Notes: generated by a model not told the origin, from the letters alone. Numbered from the stretch's first letter, positions 40,043 through 49,589 are shown. The stretch is 64,000 nucleotides of DNA from Burkholderia cepacia (GCF_001718835.1 NZ_CP013444.1:3038001-3102000); one strand, 5' to 3'. A program made the numbers and translations.

Positions 40043-41308
40043 GTGGCCGAAACCCCACCCTCGAATACAAAGCCGGCTGCGGAAGGCTTGCGCAAATCGG
40101 GTTGGCGTCGTGCCAGGCCATGGGCCATCGGCGGCGGCATCGGCCTTCTGCTCGCAAGCTTGCTGGCGGTCTTAAGCCCTTTGCGGGAAAAAGCGGATGA
40201 ACGGGCGCTGACCGACCTGGGATTTTCCAGGGGCACCTGCAATGACAGCAATGGTTCAGGTATCACACCCGATTCAGGCTGCCTGGCTTTGCGGGCAAAA
40301 CCGGAATTGACGACGGCGCAGGTCGCGGCCGCGATGCCACGTCTAAGAAAGCTCGGCCTGAGGCTCGAGCTGAATCTGGCAGACACCGAGGTCGACAGCA
40401 TCGACTCGCTGAATGGACTGAATCGCCTGGAATCTCTCGACCTCACGGGCACCCCGGTCTGGAACATCGAGGCGCTGAAGGGAATGCATTCCCTTAAGAA
40501 TCTTGTACTCCACCGCACCAAAGTCGAGAACATCGATGCGCTAAAAGGATTGACCGGCCTGCAATCGCTCAATCTCTGGGAGACCCGGATCTCCAATCTC
40601 GATGCGTTGAAGAACCTGACCGACCTGCGGCAACTCGACATTCGCGGCACGCAGGTTCGGGATCTCGACGCGCTCGGGAAATTGCCTCACCTGGAAACAC
40701 TCAAACTGGGCGGTGCCAGGAACGTCCGCGACATCGAGCCACTCGGCCGGCTCACCACCCTTAAGACGCTCGACCTTAACGAGACCCAGGTCGAGAGCAT
40801 CGATGCGTTGAAGAAGTTGCACGATCTGCAAGCACTCTATCTGGCAAACACGCCCGTCCGGAACATCGATTTGCTAAGGGAAATGCCCAAGCTGACCACG
40901 CTCGTGCTCGACGGCTCCAAAGTCGAGAACGTCGCTGCGACGCGGGGATTGGTTCAACTGGAAACACTCGTTCTTGCGCGCACGCAAGTCACGAACATCG
41001 ATGCGCTGAAGAGCCTGACGGGCCTGAGAAGACTCAACCTCGCCGACACCAGGGTCGAAAACATCGATGCGCTGAGCGGCCTGACGGGGCTCCAGATGCT
41101 CAATCTCTTTCGCACCAGGGTTCGGAATATCGACGCGCTAAAGGGTCTGACCGGTCTGCAAGAGCTCTATCTCGCGAACACGCCGGTCCAGAACGTCGAA
41201 GTACTGAAAGGCCTGACCGGACTGCGAGAGCTCGTTCTCTATGGCACCATGGCCAGCAACGTCGATGAGCTCAAAGCGGCCTTGCCAAACACTCGAGTCG
41301 TCTGGTGA
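40043..41308 (+). CDS. Membrane-anchored leucine-rich-repeat protein
   Basis: 421 residues from a GTG start with GGAGG 6 nt upstream. Short basic cytoplasmic tail, one membrane anchor near residues 27-44 (WAIGGGIGLLLASLLAVL), a linker with two Cys (70s-80s), then 14 tandem 22-residue leucine-rich repeats of the type LxxLxLxxTxVxNIDALKGLTG up to the C-terminus. The repeats match the SDS22/internalin-like class and would form a periplasmic or surface solenoid for protein binding. No enzymatic domain. Target unknown; adhesion or envelope interaction is plausible. Confidence 0.82.
   Translation: MAETPPSNTKPAAEGLRKSGWRRARPWAIGGGIGLLLASLLAVLSPLREKADERALTDLGFSRGTCNDSNGSGITPDSGCLALRAKPELTTAQVAAAMPRLRKLGLRLELNLADTEVDSIDSLNGLNRLESLDLTGTPVWNIEALKGMHSLKNLVLHRTKVENIDALKGLTGLQSLNLWETRISNLDALKNLTDLRQLDIRGTQVRDLDALGKLPHLETLKLGGARNVRDIEPLGRLTTLKTLDLNETQVESIDALKKLHDLQALYLANTPVRNIDLLREMPKLTTLVLDGSKVENVAATRGLVQLETLVLARTQVTNIDALKSLTGLRRLNLADTRVENIDALSGLTGLQMLNLFRTRVRNIDALKGLTGLQELYLANTPVQNVEVLKGLTGLRELVLYGTMASNVDELKAALPNTRVVW
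40361..41287 (+). repeat. Tandem 66-bp coding repeats (14 LRR units)
   Basis: Each 66-bp unit encodes one 22-residue leucine-rich repeat; one unit has 23 residues (KLGGARNVRDIEPLGRL). Units 3 and 11-13 are the most alike (ENIDALKGLTG), pointing to recent internal duplication. Confidence 0.75.
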
Positions 41309-41430
41309 ATGGCCCAATAAACGATAACGGTCCACGCAAGTGCAGTTCGAGCACTCGAGTGGCCGGTTGAATCCGCAGCCGAACGCCGACAGCCTGCCCC
41401 GCATTCCCCGCTAATCCTCGACGACCCGAC

Positions 41431-41464
41431 AAAAAGCCCCGATCCGCGTCGCCACGAATCGGGG
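41431..41464 (-). terminator. Rho-independent terminator of the efflux operon
   Basis: On the minus strand: CCCCGAT, 14-nt loop, ATCGGGG, then CTTTTTG. It lies 58 bp beyond the opcM stop and is the expected end of the llpE-ceoAB-opcM transcript. Confidence 0.8.
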
Positions 41465-41521
41465 TTCTTCGGTACGCACCAGCCGCGGCGGCCCGTCACG
41501 AGCCGCTACGCGTATCGCCGC

Positions 41522-43054
41522 TCAACGCGCCGCAACATCCTCCTTGCGCGCCGCATCACCCACCGCCGCCGGCACATCACCCCATCCGCCGCCGAGCGCA
41601 CGGATCAGGTTGACGGTCGACACGGCCTGCGCGCCGGTGAGCTGATTCGCCTGCAGTTGCGACTGCAGCACCGAGCGCTCGCTGTCGATCACGTCGAGAT
41701 AGGCGACCTCACCTTCCTGATACTGCGTGCGCGACAACGTCGCCGCGCGCCGTGACGCATTGACGGCCGCATCCTGCGCGCGGATCTGGTCGTCGAGCAG
41801 GCGCAGGTCGGCGAGATTGTCCTCGACCTCGCGGAACGCGACGAGCACCTGCTGCCGGTAATTCGCGACCTGCTCGTCGTACTGCGCGCGCGCCTGCTGC
41901 ACGCCGGCCGCGCGACGCCCGCCGTCGAACAGCGGCAGCGTCAGCGCGGTGCCCGCGAACGGCCCGAGCAGGAACGTGCGGCTCGACCACAGGAACAGGT
42001 TGCCGAGCGTCGACGCCTCATAGCCGAACGATCCCGTGATGTCGAGCTTCGGGAAGTACGCCGACTTCGCGAGGCCGATCCGCGCGTTCGCGGCCGCCAT
42101 CGCGCGCTCGGCCGCCGATACGTCCGGACGGCGTTCGAGCAACGCGGACGGCAGGCCCGGCGGCACCTTCACCGCGACCGGGACGATCGGCGTTTCCTTG
42201 AACGCGAAATCCGCGGGGGCCTTGCCGAGCAGGATCGCGAGCGCATGCTCGGATGCCGCGCGCCGGCGCGCGACACCGACCGCATCGGCCTGCGCGCTGG
42301 CCAGCTCGTTCTTCGCGCGCGACACGTCGAGCTCGCTGATGTCGCCTTCGTTGAAGCGGCGCTGCACGAGCTTCAGTGCCTGCTCGCGCAACTCCACCGT
42401 GCGGCGGTACAGGTCCTGGTCGGAATCGAGCTGGCGCAGTTCGAAGTAGTTCTGTGCGACGTCCGCCTGCAGCGCGAGCTGCACCGAACGGAACAGCGCT
42501 TCGCTCTGCGCCTGGTCGGCACGCGACGCCTCGACGTTGCGGCCGACACGGCCGAACAGGTCGGCTTCGTACGACACCGTCCCCTGCGCGCGCCACAGTG
42601 TCGCGTTGGTCGGGCCCGTGCCCTGCGGCTGGAACTGCGACGCCGACGACAGCCCTTCGCGCGTCGGCCCGAACCCGGCGCCGACCTGCGGGAACCATTG
42701 CGAACGCGCCGAACGCGTCGCCGCGCGTGCTTCCTCGACCCGCGCCGCCGCGGCCTTCAGGTTCTGGTTCGCGGCGAGCGCCTGGGTCTCGAGCGAATCG
42801 AGCACCGGATCGCCGAACACCTTCCACCATTCGCCGCGATGTTCGCCGTCCGCCGGCTCGGCCGTCTTCCATGTTCCGGCCTGCTCGCCGGCGGCGAGCG
42901 TCGGCGCTTCCTTGAACGCGGCGGGCGCCGCTGCATCCGGGCGCTTGTAGTCGGGGCCCACCGCGCACGCGGCGAGCAGAGACACGAGCAGGCCGCTCGC
43001 CGCCGCGAGCCTCGCCACGCGCATCAAACCGGATTGAGTCTTCGAGTTATCCAT
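41522..43054 (-). CDS. opcM: RND efflux outer-membrane lipoprotein (OpcM/OprC-like)
   Basis: 510 residues of the TolC-like NodT family. Lipobox LLAAC with Cys30, followed by AVGPDYKRP, the standard mature N-terminus of OprM-type channels. Two repeated outer-membrane-efflux domains (ARVEEARAATRSARSQWFPQV; AAANARIGLAKSAYFPKLDITGSFG). The ATG at 43054 follows GAGGAC. It provides the outer-membrane exit duct for the CeoAB pump. Symbol assigned from gene order (LysR, llpE, ceoA, ceoB, opcM), identical to bpeEF-oprC of B. pseudomallei. Confidence 0.88.
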   Translation of the reverse strand: MDNSKTQSGLMRVARLAAASGLLVSLLAACAVGPDYKRPDAAAPAAFKEAPTLAAGEQAGTWKTAEPADGEHRGEWWKVFGDPVLDSLETQALAANQNLKAAAARVEEARAATRSARSQWFPQVGAGFGPTREGLSSASQFQPQGTGPTNATLWRAQGTVSYEADLFGRVGRNVEASRADQAQSEALFRSVQLALQADVAQNYFELRQLDSDQDLYRRTVELREQALKLVQRRFNEGDISELDVSRAKNELASAQADAVGVARRRAASEHALAILLGKAPADFAFKETPIVPVAVKVPPGLPSALLERRPDVSAAERAMAAANARIGLAKSAYFPKLDITGSFGYEASTLGNLFLWSSRTFLLGPFAGTALTLPLFDGGRRAAGVQQARAQYDEQVANYRQQVLVAFREVEDNLADLRLLDDQIRAQDAAVNASRRAATLSRTQYQEGEVAYLDVIDSERSVLQSQLQANQLTGAQAVSTVNLIRALGGGWGDVPAAVGDAARKEDVAAR

Positions 43055-43064
43055 TTTGTAGTCC

Positions 43065-46000
43065 TCAAGCATCGGGCGCAGGCACGCCGTAGCCGGCCGA
43101 GTCCTTGCCGGCGACGTGGATCTTGCCGCCTGCCAGCGTACGCAACACGACGTAGAACACCGGCGTCAGCATCAGCCCGAACAGCGTCACGCCGAGCATC
43201 CCGAAGAACACCGCGACACCCATCGCATGGCGCATTTCCGAACCGGCCCCCGTCGACGTGACGAGCGGCACGACACCCATGATGAACGCGATCGACGTCA
43301 TCAGGATCGGGCGCAGCCGCAGCCGGCTCGCCTCGATCGCCGCCTCGAGCGGCGTCCTGCCGTCGTGTTCGAGCTCACGCGCGAATTCGACGATCAGGAT
43401 CGCGTTCTTCGCCGACAGCCCCACCAGCACCATCAAGCCGATCTGCGTGAAGATGTTGTTGTCGCCCTGCGTGAGCCACACGCCCGTCAGCGCCGACAGA
43501 ATGCTCATCGGCACGATCAGGATCACCGCGAGCGGCAGCGTCAGGCTTTCATACAGCGCGGCGAGCACGAGGAACACGAGCAGCACGCTGATCGGGAACA
43601 CATACATCGCCGAATCGCCGGCAAGGATCTGCTGGTACGTGAGGTCGGTCCATTCGAACCGCACGCCGCGCGGCAGCGTCTCGTGCGCGATGCGCTCGAT
43701 CGCGGCCTGCGCCTGGCCCGACGAGAAGCCCGGCGCCGGGCCGCCGTTGATGTCGGCCGCCGTGTAGCCGTTGTAGCGCACGACCATTTCGGGGCCGAAC
43801 GTCGGCGTCACCGTGACGAGCGACGACAGCGGCACCATCTCGCCCTTGTCGTTACGCGTCTTCAACTGCAGGATGTCGTCCGCGCGCTGGCGGAACGGCG
43901 CATCGGCCTGCACGCGCACCTGGTACACGCGCCCGAAGCGGTTGAAGTCGTTCACGTACAGCGAGCCGAGATACACCTGCATCGTGTTGAACACGTCGGT
44001 CACCGGCACGCCGAGCTGCTTCGCCTTCACGCGATCGAGATCGACGTTGAGCTGCGGCACGTTGATCTGGTAGCTCGTGAACAACGGGCCGAGTTCCGGC
44101 GCCTGCTGCGCGCGCTTGATGAAGTCGTTGGACGCATCCGCGAGCCGCGCGTAGCCGACCGCGCCGCGATCCTCGATCTGCATCTTGAACCCGCCGAGCG
44201 TGCCGAGGCCGAGCACCGGCGGCGGCGGGAACACCGCGACGAACGAATCCTTGATCGCACCGTACTGCTGGTTCAACGCACCCGCGATCGCGCCCGCCGA
44301 CAGCGCCTTGCCGTGCCGCTCCGAGAACGGCTTCAGCGTGACGAACACGATGCCCGCGCTCGAGCTGTTCGTGAAGCCGTTCACCGACAGCCCCGGGAAC
44401 GCGACCGCGCTCTCGACGCCCGGCTGCTTCAGCGCGATCGAGCCCATGTCGCGGATCACCTTCTCGGTGCGGTCGAGCGACGCACCGTTCGGCAGCTGCG
44501 CGAACGCGATCAGGTATTCCTTGTCCTGCGCGGGCACGAAGCCGCCCGGCACGACCTTCGACACCAGCACGGTCGCGCCCACCAGCACGAGGTACACGCC
44601 GAGCATCAGCGTCTTGCGCGACAGCACGCCGCGCACGCCGCGGCCGTAGTTCTCCGCGCCGCGATGGAACACCTTGTTGAAGCGCCTGAAGAAACCGCCC
44701 AGCACGCGGTTCATCACGCGCGTGAGCCAGTCTTCCTTGTCGCCATGCCCTTTCAGCAGGATCGCGGACAGCGCCGGCGACAGCGTCAGCGAGTTGAACG
44801 CCGAGATCACCGTCGAGATCGCGATGGTCATCGCGAACTGCTTGTAGAACTGGCCGGTCAGGCCCGACATGAACGCGAGCGGCACGAACACGGCGACGAG
44901 CGTCAGCGCGATCGCGATGATCGGCCCGCTCACTTCCTGCATCGCCTTGTAGGTCGCCTGCCGCGCGTTCATCCCGCTTTCGATGTTGCGCTCGACGTTC
45001 TCGACCACCACGATCGCATCGTCAACCACGATCCCGATCGCGAGCACCATCCCGAACAGTGACAACGCATTGATCGAGTAGCCGAATGCGAGCAGCAGCG
45101 AGAACGTGCCGATGATCGACACCGGCACCGCGATCAGCGGAATCAGCGACGCGCGCCAGGTCTGCAGGAACACGATCACGACGATCACGACCAGCGCGAT
45201 CGCTTCGAGCAGCGTGTGCACGACGGCCTTGATCGACGAACGCACGAACTGCGTCGGGTCGTAGACGATCTTGTAGTCGACGCCCGCCGGCATGTCCTGC
45301 TTCAGCTCGGCCATCGTCTTGCGCACTTCGTCCGAGATCTGCAGCGAGTTCGCGCCCGGCGACTGGTTGATCGCCATCGCGACGGCCGGCTTGTTGTCGA
45401 GCAGCGAGCGCAGCCCGTATTCAGATGCGTCGAGCTCGATGCGCGCGATGTCGCGCAGGTGCGTGACGCCGCCGTCCGGCGTGGTCTTCACGACGATGTC
45501 GCCGAACTCGTCTTCCGTCTGCAGGCGGCCGCGCGCGTTCACCGACAGCTGCAGCGGCGTGCCGGGCAGCGACGGCGACGCGCCGATCACGCCGGCCGCG
45601 ACCTGCACGTTCTGCTCGCGGATCGCCTGCACGACGTCCTCGGCCGACAGCCCGCGCTGCGCGACCTTCTGCGGATCGAGCCACACGCGCATCGCGTAGT
45701 CGCCCGAACCCCACAGCTGCACCTGGCCGACGCCCTGGATCCGCGACAGGCGATCCTTCACGTTGATCAGCGCGTAGTTGCGCAGGTAGGTCATGTCGTA
45801 GCGGTTGTCCGGCGAGATCAGGTGGACCACCATCGTCAGCGTCGGCGAGCTCTTTACCGTCGTGATGCCGAGCCGCTGCACGTCTTCCGGCAGGCGCGGC
45901 AGCGCCTGGTTCACGCGGTTCTGCACCAGCTGCGTGGCCTTGTCCGGATCGGTACCCAGCTTGAACGTGACGGTGATCGTCATGTTGCCGTCGCTGTTCG

Positions 46001-46250
46001 CCTGCGACTGCATGTAGAGCATGTCCTCGACGCCGTTGATCTGCTCCTCGAGCGGCGATGCGACCGTCTCGGCGATCACTTTCGGGTTCGCGCCCGGATA
46101 CTGCGCCTTCACGATCACGGAAGGCGGCACGACTTCCGGATATTCCGAGATCGGCAGCAGGAACATCGCGATCACCCCGCCGAGCAGGACGATCACCGAT
46201 AGGACTCCTGCAAAGATCGGCCGGTCGATAAAGAATTTTGAAATGTTCAT
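43065..46250 (-). CDS. ceoB: RND multidrug efflux pump, HAE1 family (CeoB/BpeF-like)
   Basis: 1061 residues, 12 membrane helices and two large periplasmic loops. FFIDRPIFAGVLSVIVLLGGVIA opens the protein as in all HAE1 pumps. The proton-relay aspartates appear in GIVVDDAIVVVENVER, and GGFVPAQDKEYLIAFAQLP and FEWTDLTYQQ are conserved porter-domain blocks. It is the proton-driven inner-membrane exporter; the ceo/bpeEF system is known for chloramphenicol, trimethoprim and fluoroquinolone export and salicylate induction. It ends 10 bp before the opcM start. Confidence 0.93.
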   Translation of the reverse strand: MNISKFFIDRPIFAGVLSVIVLLGGVIAMFLLPISEYPEVVPPSVIVKAQYPGANPKVIAETVASPLEEQINGVEDMLYMQSQANSDGNMTITVTFKLGTDPDKATQLVQNRVNQALPRLPEDVQRLGITTVKSSPTLTMVVHLISPDNRYDMTYLRNYALINVKDRLSRIQGVGQVQLWGSGDYAMRVWLDPQKVAQRGLSAEDVVQAIREQNVQVAAGVIGASPSLPGTPLQLSVNARGRLQTEDEFGDIVVKTTPDGGVTHLRDIARIELDASEYGLRSLLDNKPAVAMAINQSPGANSLQISDEVRKTMAELKQDMPAGVDYKIVYDPTQFVRSSIKAVVHTLLEAIALVVIVVIVFLQTWRASLIPLIAVPVSIIGTFSLLLAFGYSINALSLFGMVLAIGIVVDDAIVVVENVERNIESGMNARQATYKAMQEVSGPIIAIALTLVAVFVPLAFMSGLTGQFYKQFAMTIAISTVISAFNSLTLSPALSAILLKGHGDKEDWLTRVMNRVLGGFFRRFNKVFHRGAENYGRGVRGVLSRKTLMLGVYLVLVGATVLVSKVVPGGFVPAQDKEYLIAFAQLPNGASLDRTEKVIRDMGSIALKQPGVESAVAFPGLSVNGFTNSSSAGIVFVTLKPFSERHGKALSAGAIAGALNQQYGAIKDSFVAVFPPPPVLGLGTLGGFKMQIEDRGAVGYARLADASNDFIKRAQQAPELGPLFTSYQINVPQLNVDLDRVKAKQLGVPVTDVFNTMQVYLGSLYVNDFNRFGRVYQVRVQADAPFRQRADDILQLKTRNDKGEMVPLSSLVTVTPTFGPEMVVRYNGYTAADINGGPAPGFSSGQAQAAIERIAHETLPRGVRFEWTDLTYQQILAGDSAMYVFPISVLLVFLVLAALYESLTLPLAVILIVPMSILSALTGVWLTQGDNNIFTQIGLMVLVGLSAKNAILIVEFARELEHDGRTPLEAAIEASRLRLRPILMTSIAFIMGVVPLVTSTGAGSEMRHAMGVAVFFGMLGVTLFGLMLTPVFYVVLRTLAGGKIHVAGKDSAGYGVPAPDA

Positions 46251-46295
46251 GTGTGGCTCTGTCTGGTTGAACGCGGATACGAAGCGGCGGCCCGC

Positions 46296-47516
46296 TTACG
46301 AATCCGCCTTCGCCGGGGCGGCCGGCTTCGCGTTGTCCGCCAGCGGCGCGGACGGCGCGTCACCGCCCGTCATCGGGACCATGTGCGGCTTCACCTGTTC
46401 GCCGGGGCGCACGCGCTGCGTGCCGTTCACGACCACGCGATCGCCTGCCGCGAGGCCGCTCACGATCACGCGCCGGTTGCCGTGCTGCAGCCCCTGCTGC
46501 ACTTCGCGGTACGACACGCGGCCTTGCTGGTCGACGACGAACACGAACTTCTTGTCCTGGTCGGTGTTGATCGCCGCGTCGTCGACGAGCAATGCCTCGT
46601 GCGGCGCGCTGCCGCCCACCTTCACGCGTGCGTACAGGCCCGGGACGAGCGCACCGTCCGCGTTGTCGAAGCGTGCGCGCACCCGGATCGTGCCCGACGA
46701 CGTGTCGAGCCGGTTGTCGACCGAGTCGATCTCGCCGCTGCGCGAGTAGCCGGTTTCGTTCGCGAGGCCGAGCTCGACCGGCACCTTGCGGCCGTTGCGC
46801 GCGCCGTTGATGTATTGCAGGTAGGTCTGTTCATCTGCGTCGAACGACGCGTAGATCGGCGACACCGACACCAGCGTGGTGAGCGGCGCGGCCGACGCAC
46901 CGGCCGACACGACGTTGCCGAGCGTGATTTCCGCACGCGACACGCGGCCCGACACCGGCGCGGTGATTCGCGTATAGCCGAGGTTGATGCGCGCCGTTTC
47001 GAGCGCGGCTTCGGCGGCCTTCAGGTTCGCGGTCGCTTCGCGCGCGGCGTTCTGCTTCTCGTCGTAATCGCGCTTCGCGATCGCGTTGTCGCCGATCAGC
47101 CGCTGCGCGCGCTGCCAGTCGGTCTGCGCATAGCCGTTGCGCGCCTGCGCGGCCGCGAGCTGCGCGGCCGCGCGATCGGTTTCGGCCTGGTACGGGCGCG
47201 GGTCGATCACGAACAGCACGTCGCCCTTCTTCACGAGCGCGCCGTCCTTGAAGTTCACCGCGACGATCGTGCCGGACACCTGCGGGCGCACGTCGACTTT
47301 CTCGACCGCCTCGAGGCGGCCCGAATAACTCTGCCAGTCGGTGACGGTCTGCGGCACGACGGTCGCGACATCGACTTCGGGCAGCGGCGCGGCCGCCTTC
47401 TCGGGTGCGTTCGCGTTCACGCGCATCGCGCCGAACGTTCCGAGGCCGACGACGGCAAGCGTCACGATCGCCGCTGTCGTCGCGATTCGGGAACGGGAGG
47501 TGCGTAGGATGGCCAT
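46296..47516 (-). CDS. ceoA: RND periplasmic adaptor subunit (CeoA/BpeE-like)
   Basis: 406 residues: N-terminal signal/anchor (TTAAIVTLAVVGLGTFGAM), barrel-sandwich lipoyl halves (VSGTIVAVNFKDGALVKKGDVLFVIDPRPY and APVSGRVSRAEITLGNVV), an alpha-hairpin between them (AAAQLAAAQARNGYAQTDWQ) and a beta-barrel. No lipobox Cys is seen. It links CeoB to the outer-membrane channel. It lies 45 bp upstream of ceoB. Confidence 0.92.
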   Translation of the reverse strand: MAILRTSRSRIATTAAIVTLAVVGLGTFGAMRVNANAPEKAAAPLPEVDVATVVPQTVTDWQSYSGRLEAVEKVDVRPQVSGTIVAVNFKDGALVKKGDVLFVIDPRPYQAETDRAAAQLAAAQARNGYAQTDWQRAQRLIGDNAIAKRDYDEKQNAAREATANLKAAEAALETARINLGYTRITAPVSGRVSRAEITLGNVVSAGASAAPLTTLVSVSPIYASFDADEQTYLQYINGARNGRKVPVELGLANETGYSRSGEIDSVDNRLDTSSGTIRVRARFDNADGALVPGLYARVKVGGSAPHEALLVDDAAINTDQDKKFVFVVDQQGRVSYREVQQGLQHGNRRVIVSGLAAGDRVVVNGTQRVRPGEQVKPHMVPMTGGDAPSAPLADNAKPAAPAKADS

Positions 47517-47549
47517 GTGGATCTCCAGGTAAACGTGGATTGGTTCTGG

Positions 47550-48410
47550 TTATTCGGAACGGTTGGGCTGGCGCGCCTGGAAGCGGCACTGGAAGAAGCG
47601 CACGGCTTCCTCGAAGGCGGCTTCGTGCGTCGCGAGCGCGGCGTGCGTGATGTCCGGATAGCGGATCACCTGCGTGAGCACGCCCGACGAGATCAGGCAG
47701 CCCGCATATTTCTCCGCCTCGACGTGCAGCACGTCGTTCTGCGCGGTGACGACGAGCGTCGGCGGCAGGCCCGCGAGGCGCACCGATTCGAGCGGAGCCG
47801 CATACGGGTGCATGCGTTGCGCGGCCTGCGGCAGATACGCGCGATAACAGGCCGCGCATTCGCGCGCGGTGATGTCGGATGCGAGGCGCTCGGCGTCGCC
47901 GATGCGCGTCATGCTCGGGTCGAGCATCGGCCCGAACAGCGCCTGCGCGACGATCGACACTTCGCCGCGATCGCGCGCGATGAACGCGAGGCAGTTCGCG
48001 AGCTGGCCACCCGCGTCGTGCCCCGCGACACCGATCTTCTTCGGGTTGCCGCCGAACGCGCGGGCGCGCGTCGCGGCCCACACGGCGGCGCGATACGCAT
48101 CCTCCGGCGCGGCCGGAAAGGGAAAGGCCGGCGCGAGCGAATAGTCGACCGACACTACGAGCGCTGGTAAGCGTTCTGCTAAAAAGCGCGCGGCGAAATC
48201 GGCGTCTTCGAGCGAACCGCGGACGAAGCCGCCGCCGTGGAAATAAAGCACTACTGGCAACCCGGTCTTGTCCGCGCGCCGGTACAGGCGCAGCACGATG
48301 TCCTGCGCGTAGCCGGGAATTTCCACTTCGGCGACCGTCAGCGCCGCGCCCGCCGTGGCTTGCACGGGCAACGCGGCCTTCAGGAATTTGCTGAATTCAG
48401 AAGCGTCCAT
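47550..48410 (-). CDS. llpE: Lipase/esterase-like protein LlpE with Asp at the nucleophile position
   Basis: 286 residues of the hormone-sensitive lipase-like alpha/beta hydrolase family: LPVVLYFHGGGFVRGS oxyanion block, SVDYSLAPAFPFPAAPEDAYRA, and a C-terminal TLVVTAQNDVLH acid region and DITHA His. The nucleophile elbow is GHDAGG instead of the family's GDSAGG, so Ser is replaced by Asp, the residue used by epoxide hydrolases and haloalkane dehalogenases. First gene of the efflux operon, in the position of llpE of the ceo locus. The start at 48410 is chosen by family length; it lacks a strong ribosome-binding site. Confidence 0.88.
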   Translation of the reverse strand: MDASEFSKFLKAALPVQATAGAALTVAEVEIPGYAQDIVLRLYRRADKTGLPVVLYFHGGGFVRGSLEDADFAARFLAERLPALVVSVDYSLAPAFPFPAAPEDAYRAAVWAATRARAFGGNPKKIGVAGHDAGGQLANCLAFIARDRGEVSIVAQALFGPMLDPSMTRIGDAERLASDITARECAACYRAYLPQAAQRMHPYAAPLESVRLAGLPPTLVVTAQNDVLHVEAEKYAGCLISSGVLTQVIRYPDITHAALATHEAAFEEAVRFFQCRFQARQPNRSE

Positions 48411-48464
48411 GACGATGCAGCATCCATTTCGAGATGGAACGAATTCTGGGTCCGGCAGACATTG

Positions 48465-48483
48465 GGATAAATGCCTATAATCC
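48465..48483. promoter_or_regulatory. Candidate LysR (CeoR) box
   Basis: An imperfect 19-bp dyad GGATaaatgcctataATCC lies in the 174-bp region between the divergent llpE and regulator genes, about 65 bp from llpE and 110 bp from the regulator start. It is suited to an activator of the efflux operon. Confidence 0.4.
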
Positions 48484-48584
48484 GGCAACACAATTCAACG
48501 CCCCCGAACAATCCGAGGCTGCGTTTACCCACGAGGTAGCGCAGCCTTCTTGTTCCGGCGGCAAATTAGATTGCGGAGGTTGTG

Positions 48585-49589
48585 ATGGACCGGCTTCAGG
48601 CCATGCAGGTGTTTACTCGCGTCGTCGATACGAGCAGCTTCACCAAGGCAGCGGAAACGCTCAGCTTGCCGCGGGCGTCCGTCACGACGATCATCCAGAA
48701 TCTCGAGGCTTTCCTCGGTGTACGGCTGATGCACCGGACCACGCGCCGGCTGTCGCTCACGCCGGACGGCGCCGCGTACTACGAACGATGCGTGCGGATC
48801 CTCGCGGACGTCGAGGAAACCGAGGCGAGCTTCCAGGCGAACAACCGGAAGCCGCACGGAAAGTTGCGTATCGACATGCCGGGTTCGATCGGGCGGCTGC
48901 TCGTGATTCCGTCGCTGTGCGAATTTCATACGCGCTACCCGGACATCGACCTGCAGCTCGGCCTGTCCGACCGGCCGGTCGACCTGCTGCAGGAAGGGGT
49001 CGATTGCGTGATCCGCGTCGGCGCACTGCAGGACTCGTCGCTCGTCGCGCGGCGGGTCGGCCTGTTCGAATGCGTGACGGTCGCGTCGCCCGACTATCTC
49101 GAGCGCCACGGCGAGCCGAAGACGATCGACGACCTGAGCCAGCACAAGGCCGTCAACTACTTCTCGAGCCGCACCGGCCGCACGATCGACTGGACGTTCC
49201 TGACCGACGGCCAGGAAGTCGAGATGAAGATGGAGGGCATCCTGTCGGTGAACGACGCGGATGCTTACGTGACCTGCGGGATCGAAGGCTTCGGGCTGAT
49301 CCAGCCGCCGCTCTTCATGGTGCTGCCGCATCTGCGCGAAGGCCGGCTCAAGGAAGTGCTGCCAGGCGTCAAGCCGCTGCCGATGCCGATCTCCGTCGTG
49401 TATCCGCACAGCCGCCATCTGTCGCCGAAAGTGCGCGTCTTCGTCGACTGGATCGCCGAGGTGTTCGATCGTTGCCCGCTGCTGAGCGGCAAGGGCAGCC
49501 TCGACGCGACGTGCAGCAAGCGTACGTTCGAGGAAGCCGAACGCGCGCCGGTGCTCGACACGCCGGTCATCAACGAATGGGTCGCATAA
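48585..49589 (+). CDS. ceoR: LysR-family regulator of the efflux operon (CeoR/BpeT-like)
   Basis: 334 residues: winged helix (MDRLQAMQVFTRVVDTSSFTKAAETLSLPRASVTTIIQNLE), linker helix and effector domain, plus a C-terminal extension (RTFEEAERAPVLDTPVINEWVA) beyond the usual LysR length. The ATG at 48585 is 5 nt after GGAGG; a GTG one codon earlier is too close. Divergent from llpE-ceoAB-opcM, which it should activate in response to salicylate or drugs in analogy with CeoR/BpeT. Confidence 0.9.
   Translation: MDRLQAMQVFTRVVDTSSFTKAAETLSLPRASVTTIIQNLEAFLGVRLMHRTTRRLSLTPDGAAYYERCVRILADVEETEASFQANNRKPHGKLRIDMPGSIGRLLVIPSLCEFHTRYPDIDLQLGLSDRPVDLLQEGVDCVIRVGALQDSSLVARRVGLFECVTVASPDYLERHGEPKTIDDLSQHKAVNYFSSRTGRTIDWTFLTDGQEVEMKMEGILSVNDADAYVTCGIEGFGLIQPPLFMVLPHLREGRLKEVLPGVKPLPMPISVVYPHSRHLSPKVRVFVDWIAEVFDRCPLLSGKGSLDATCSKRTFEEAERAPVLDTPVINEWVA

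Noticed and set aside
40361..41287. CRISPR-like array
   Set aside because: The regular 66-bp periodicity comes from coding leucine-rich repeats without distinct spacers or cas genes.
43116..45062. 648-codon plus-strand frame within ceoB
   Set aside because: Antisense shadow of an RND pump gene; extreme His/Arg/Asp composition.
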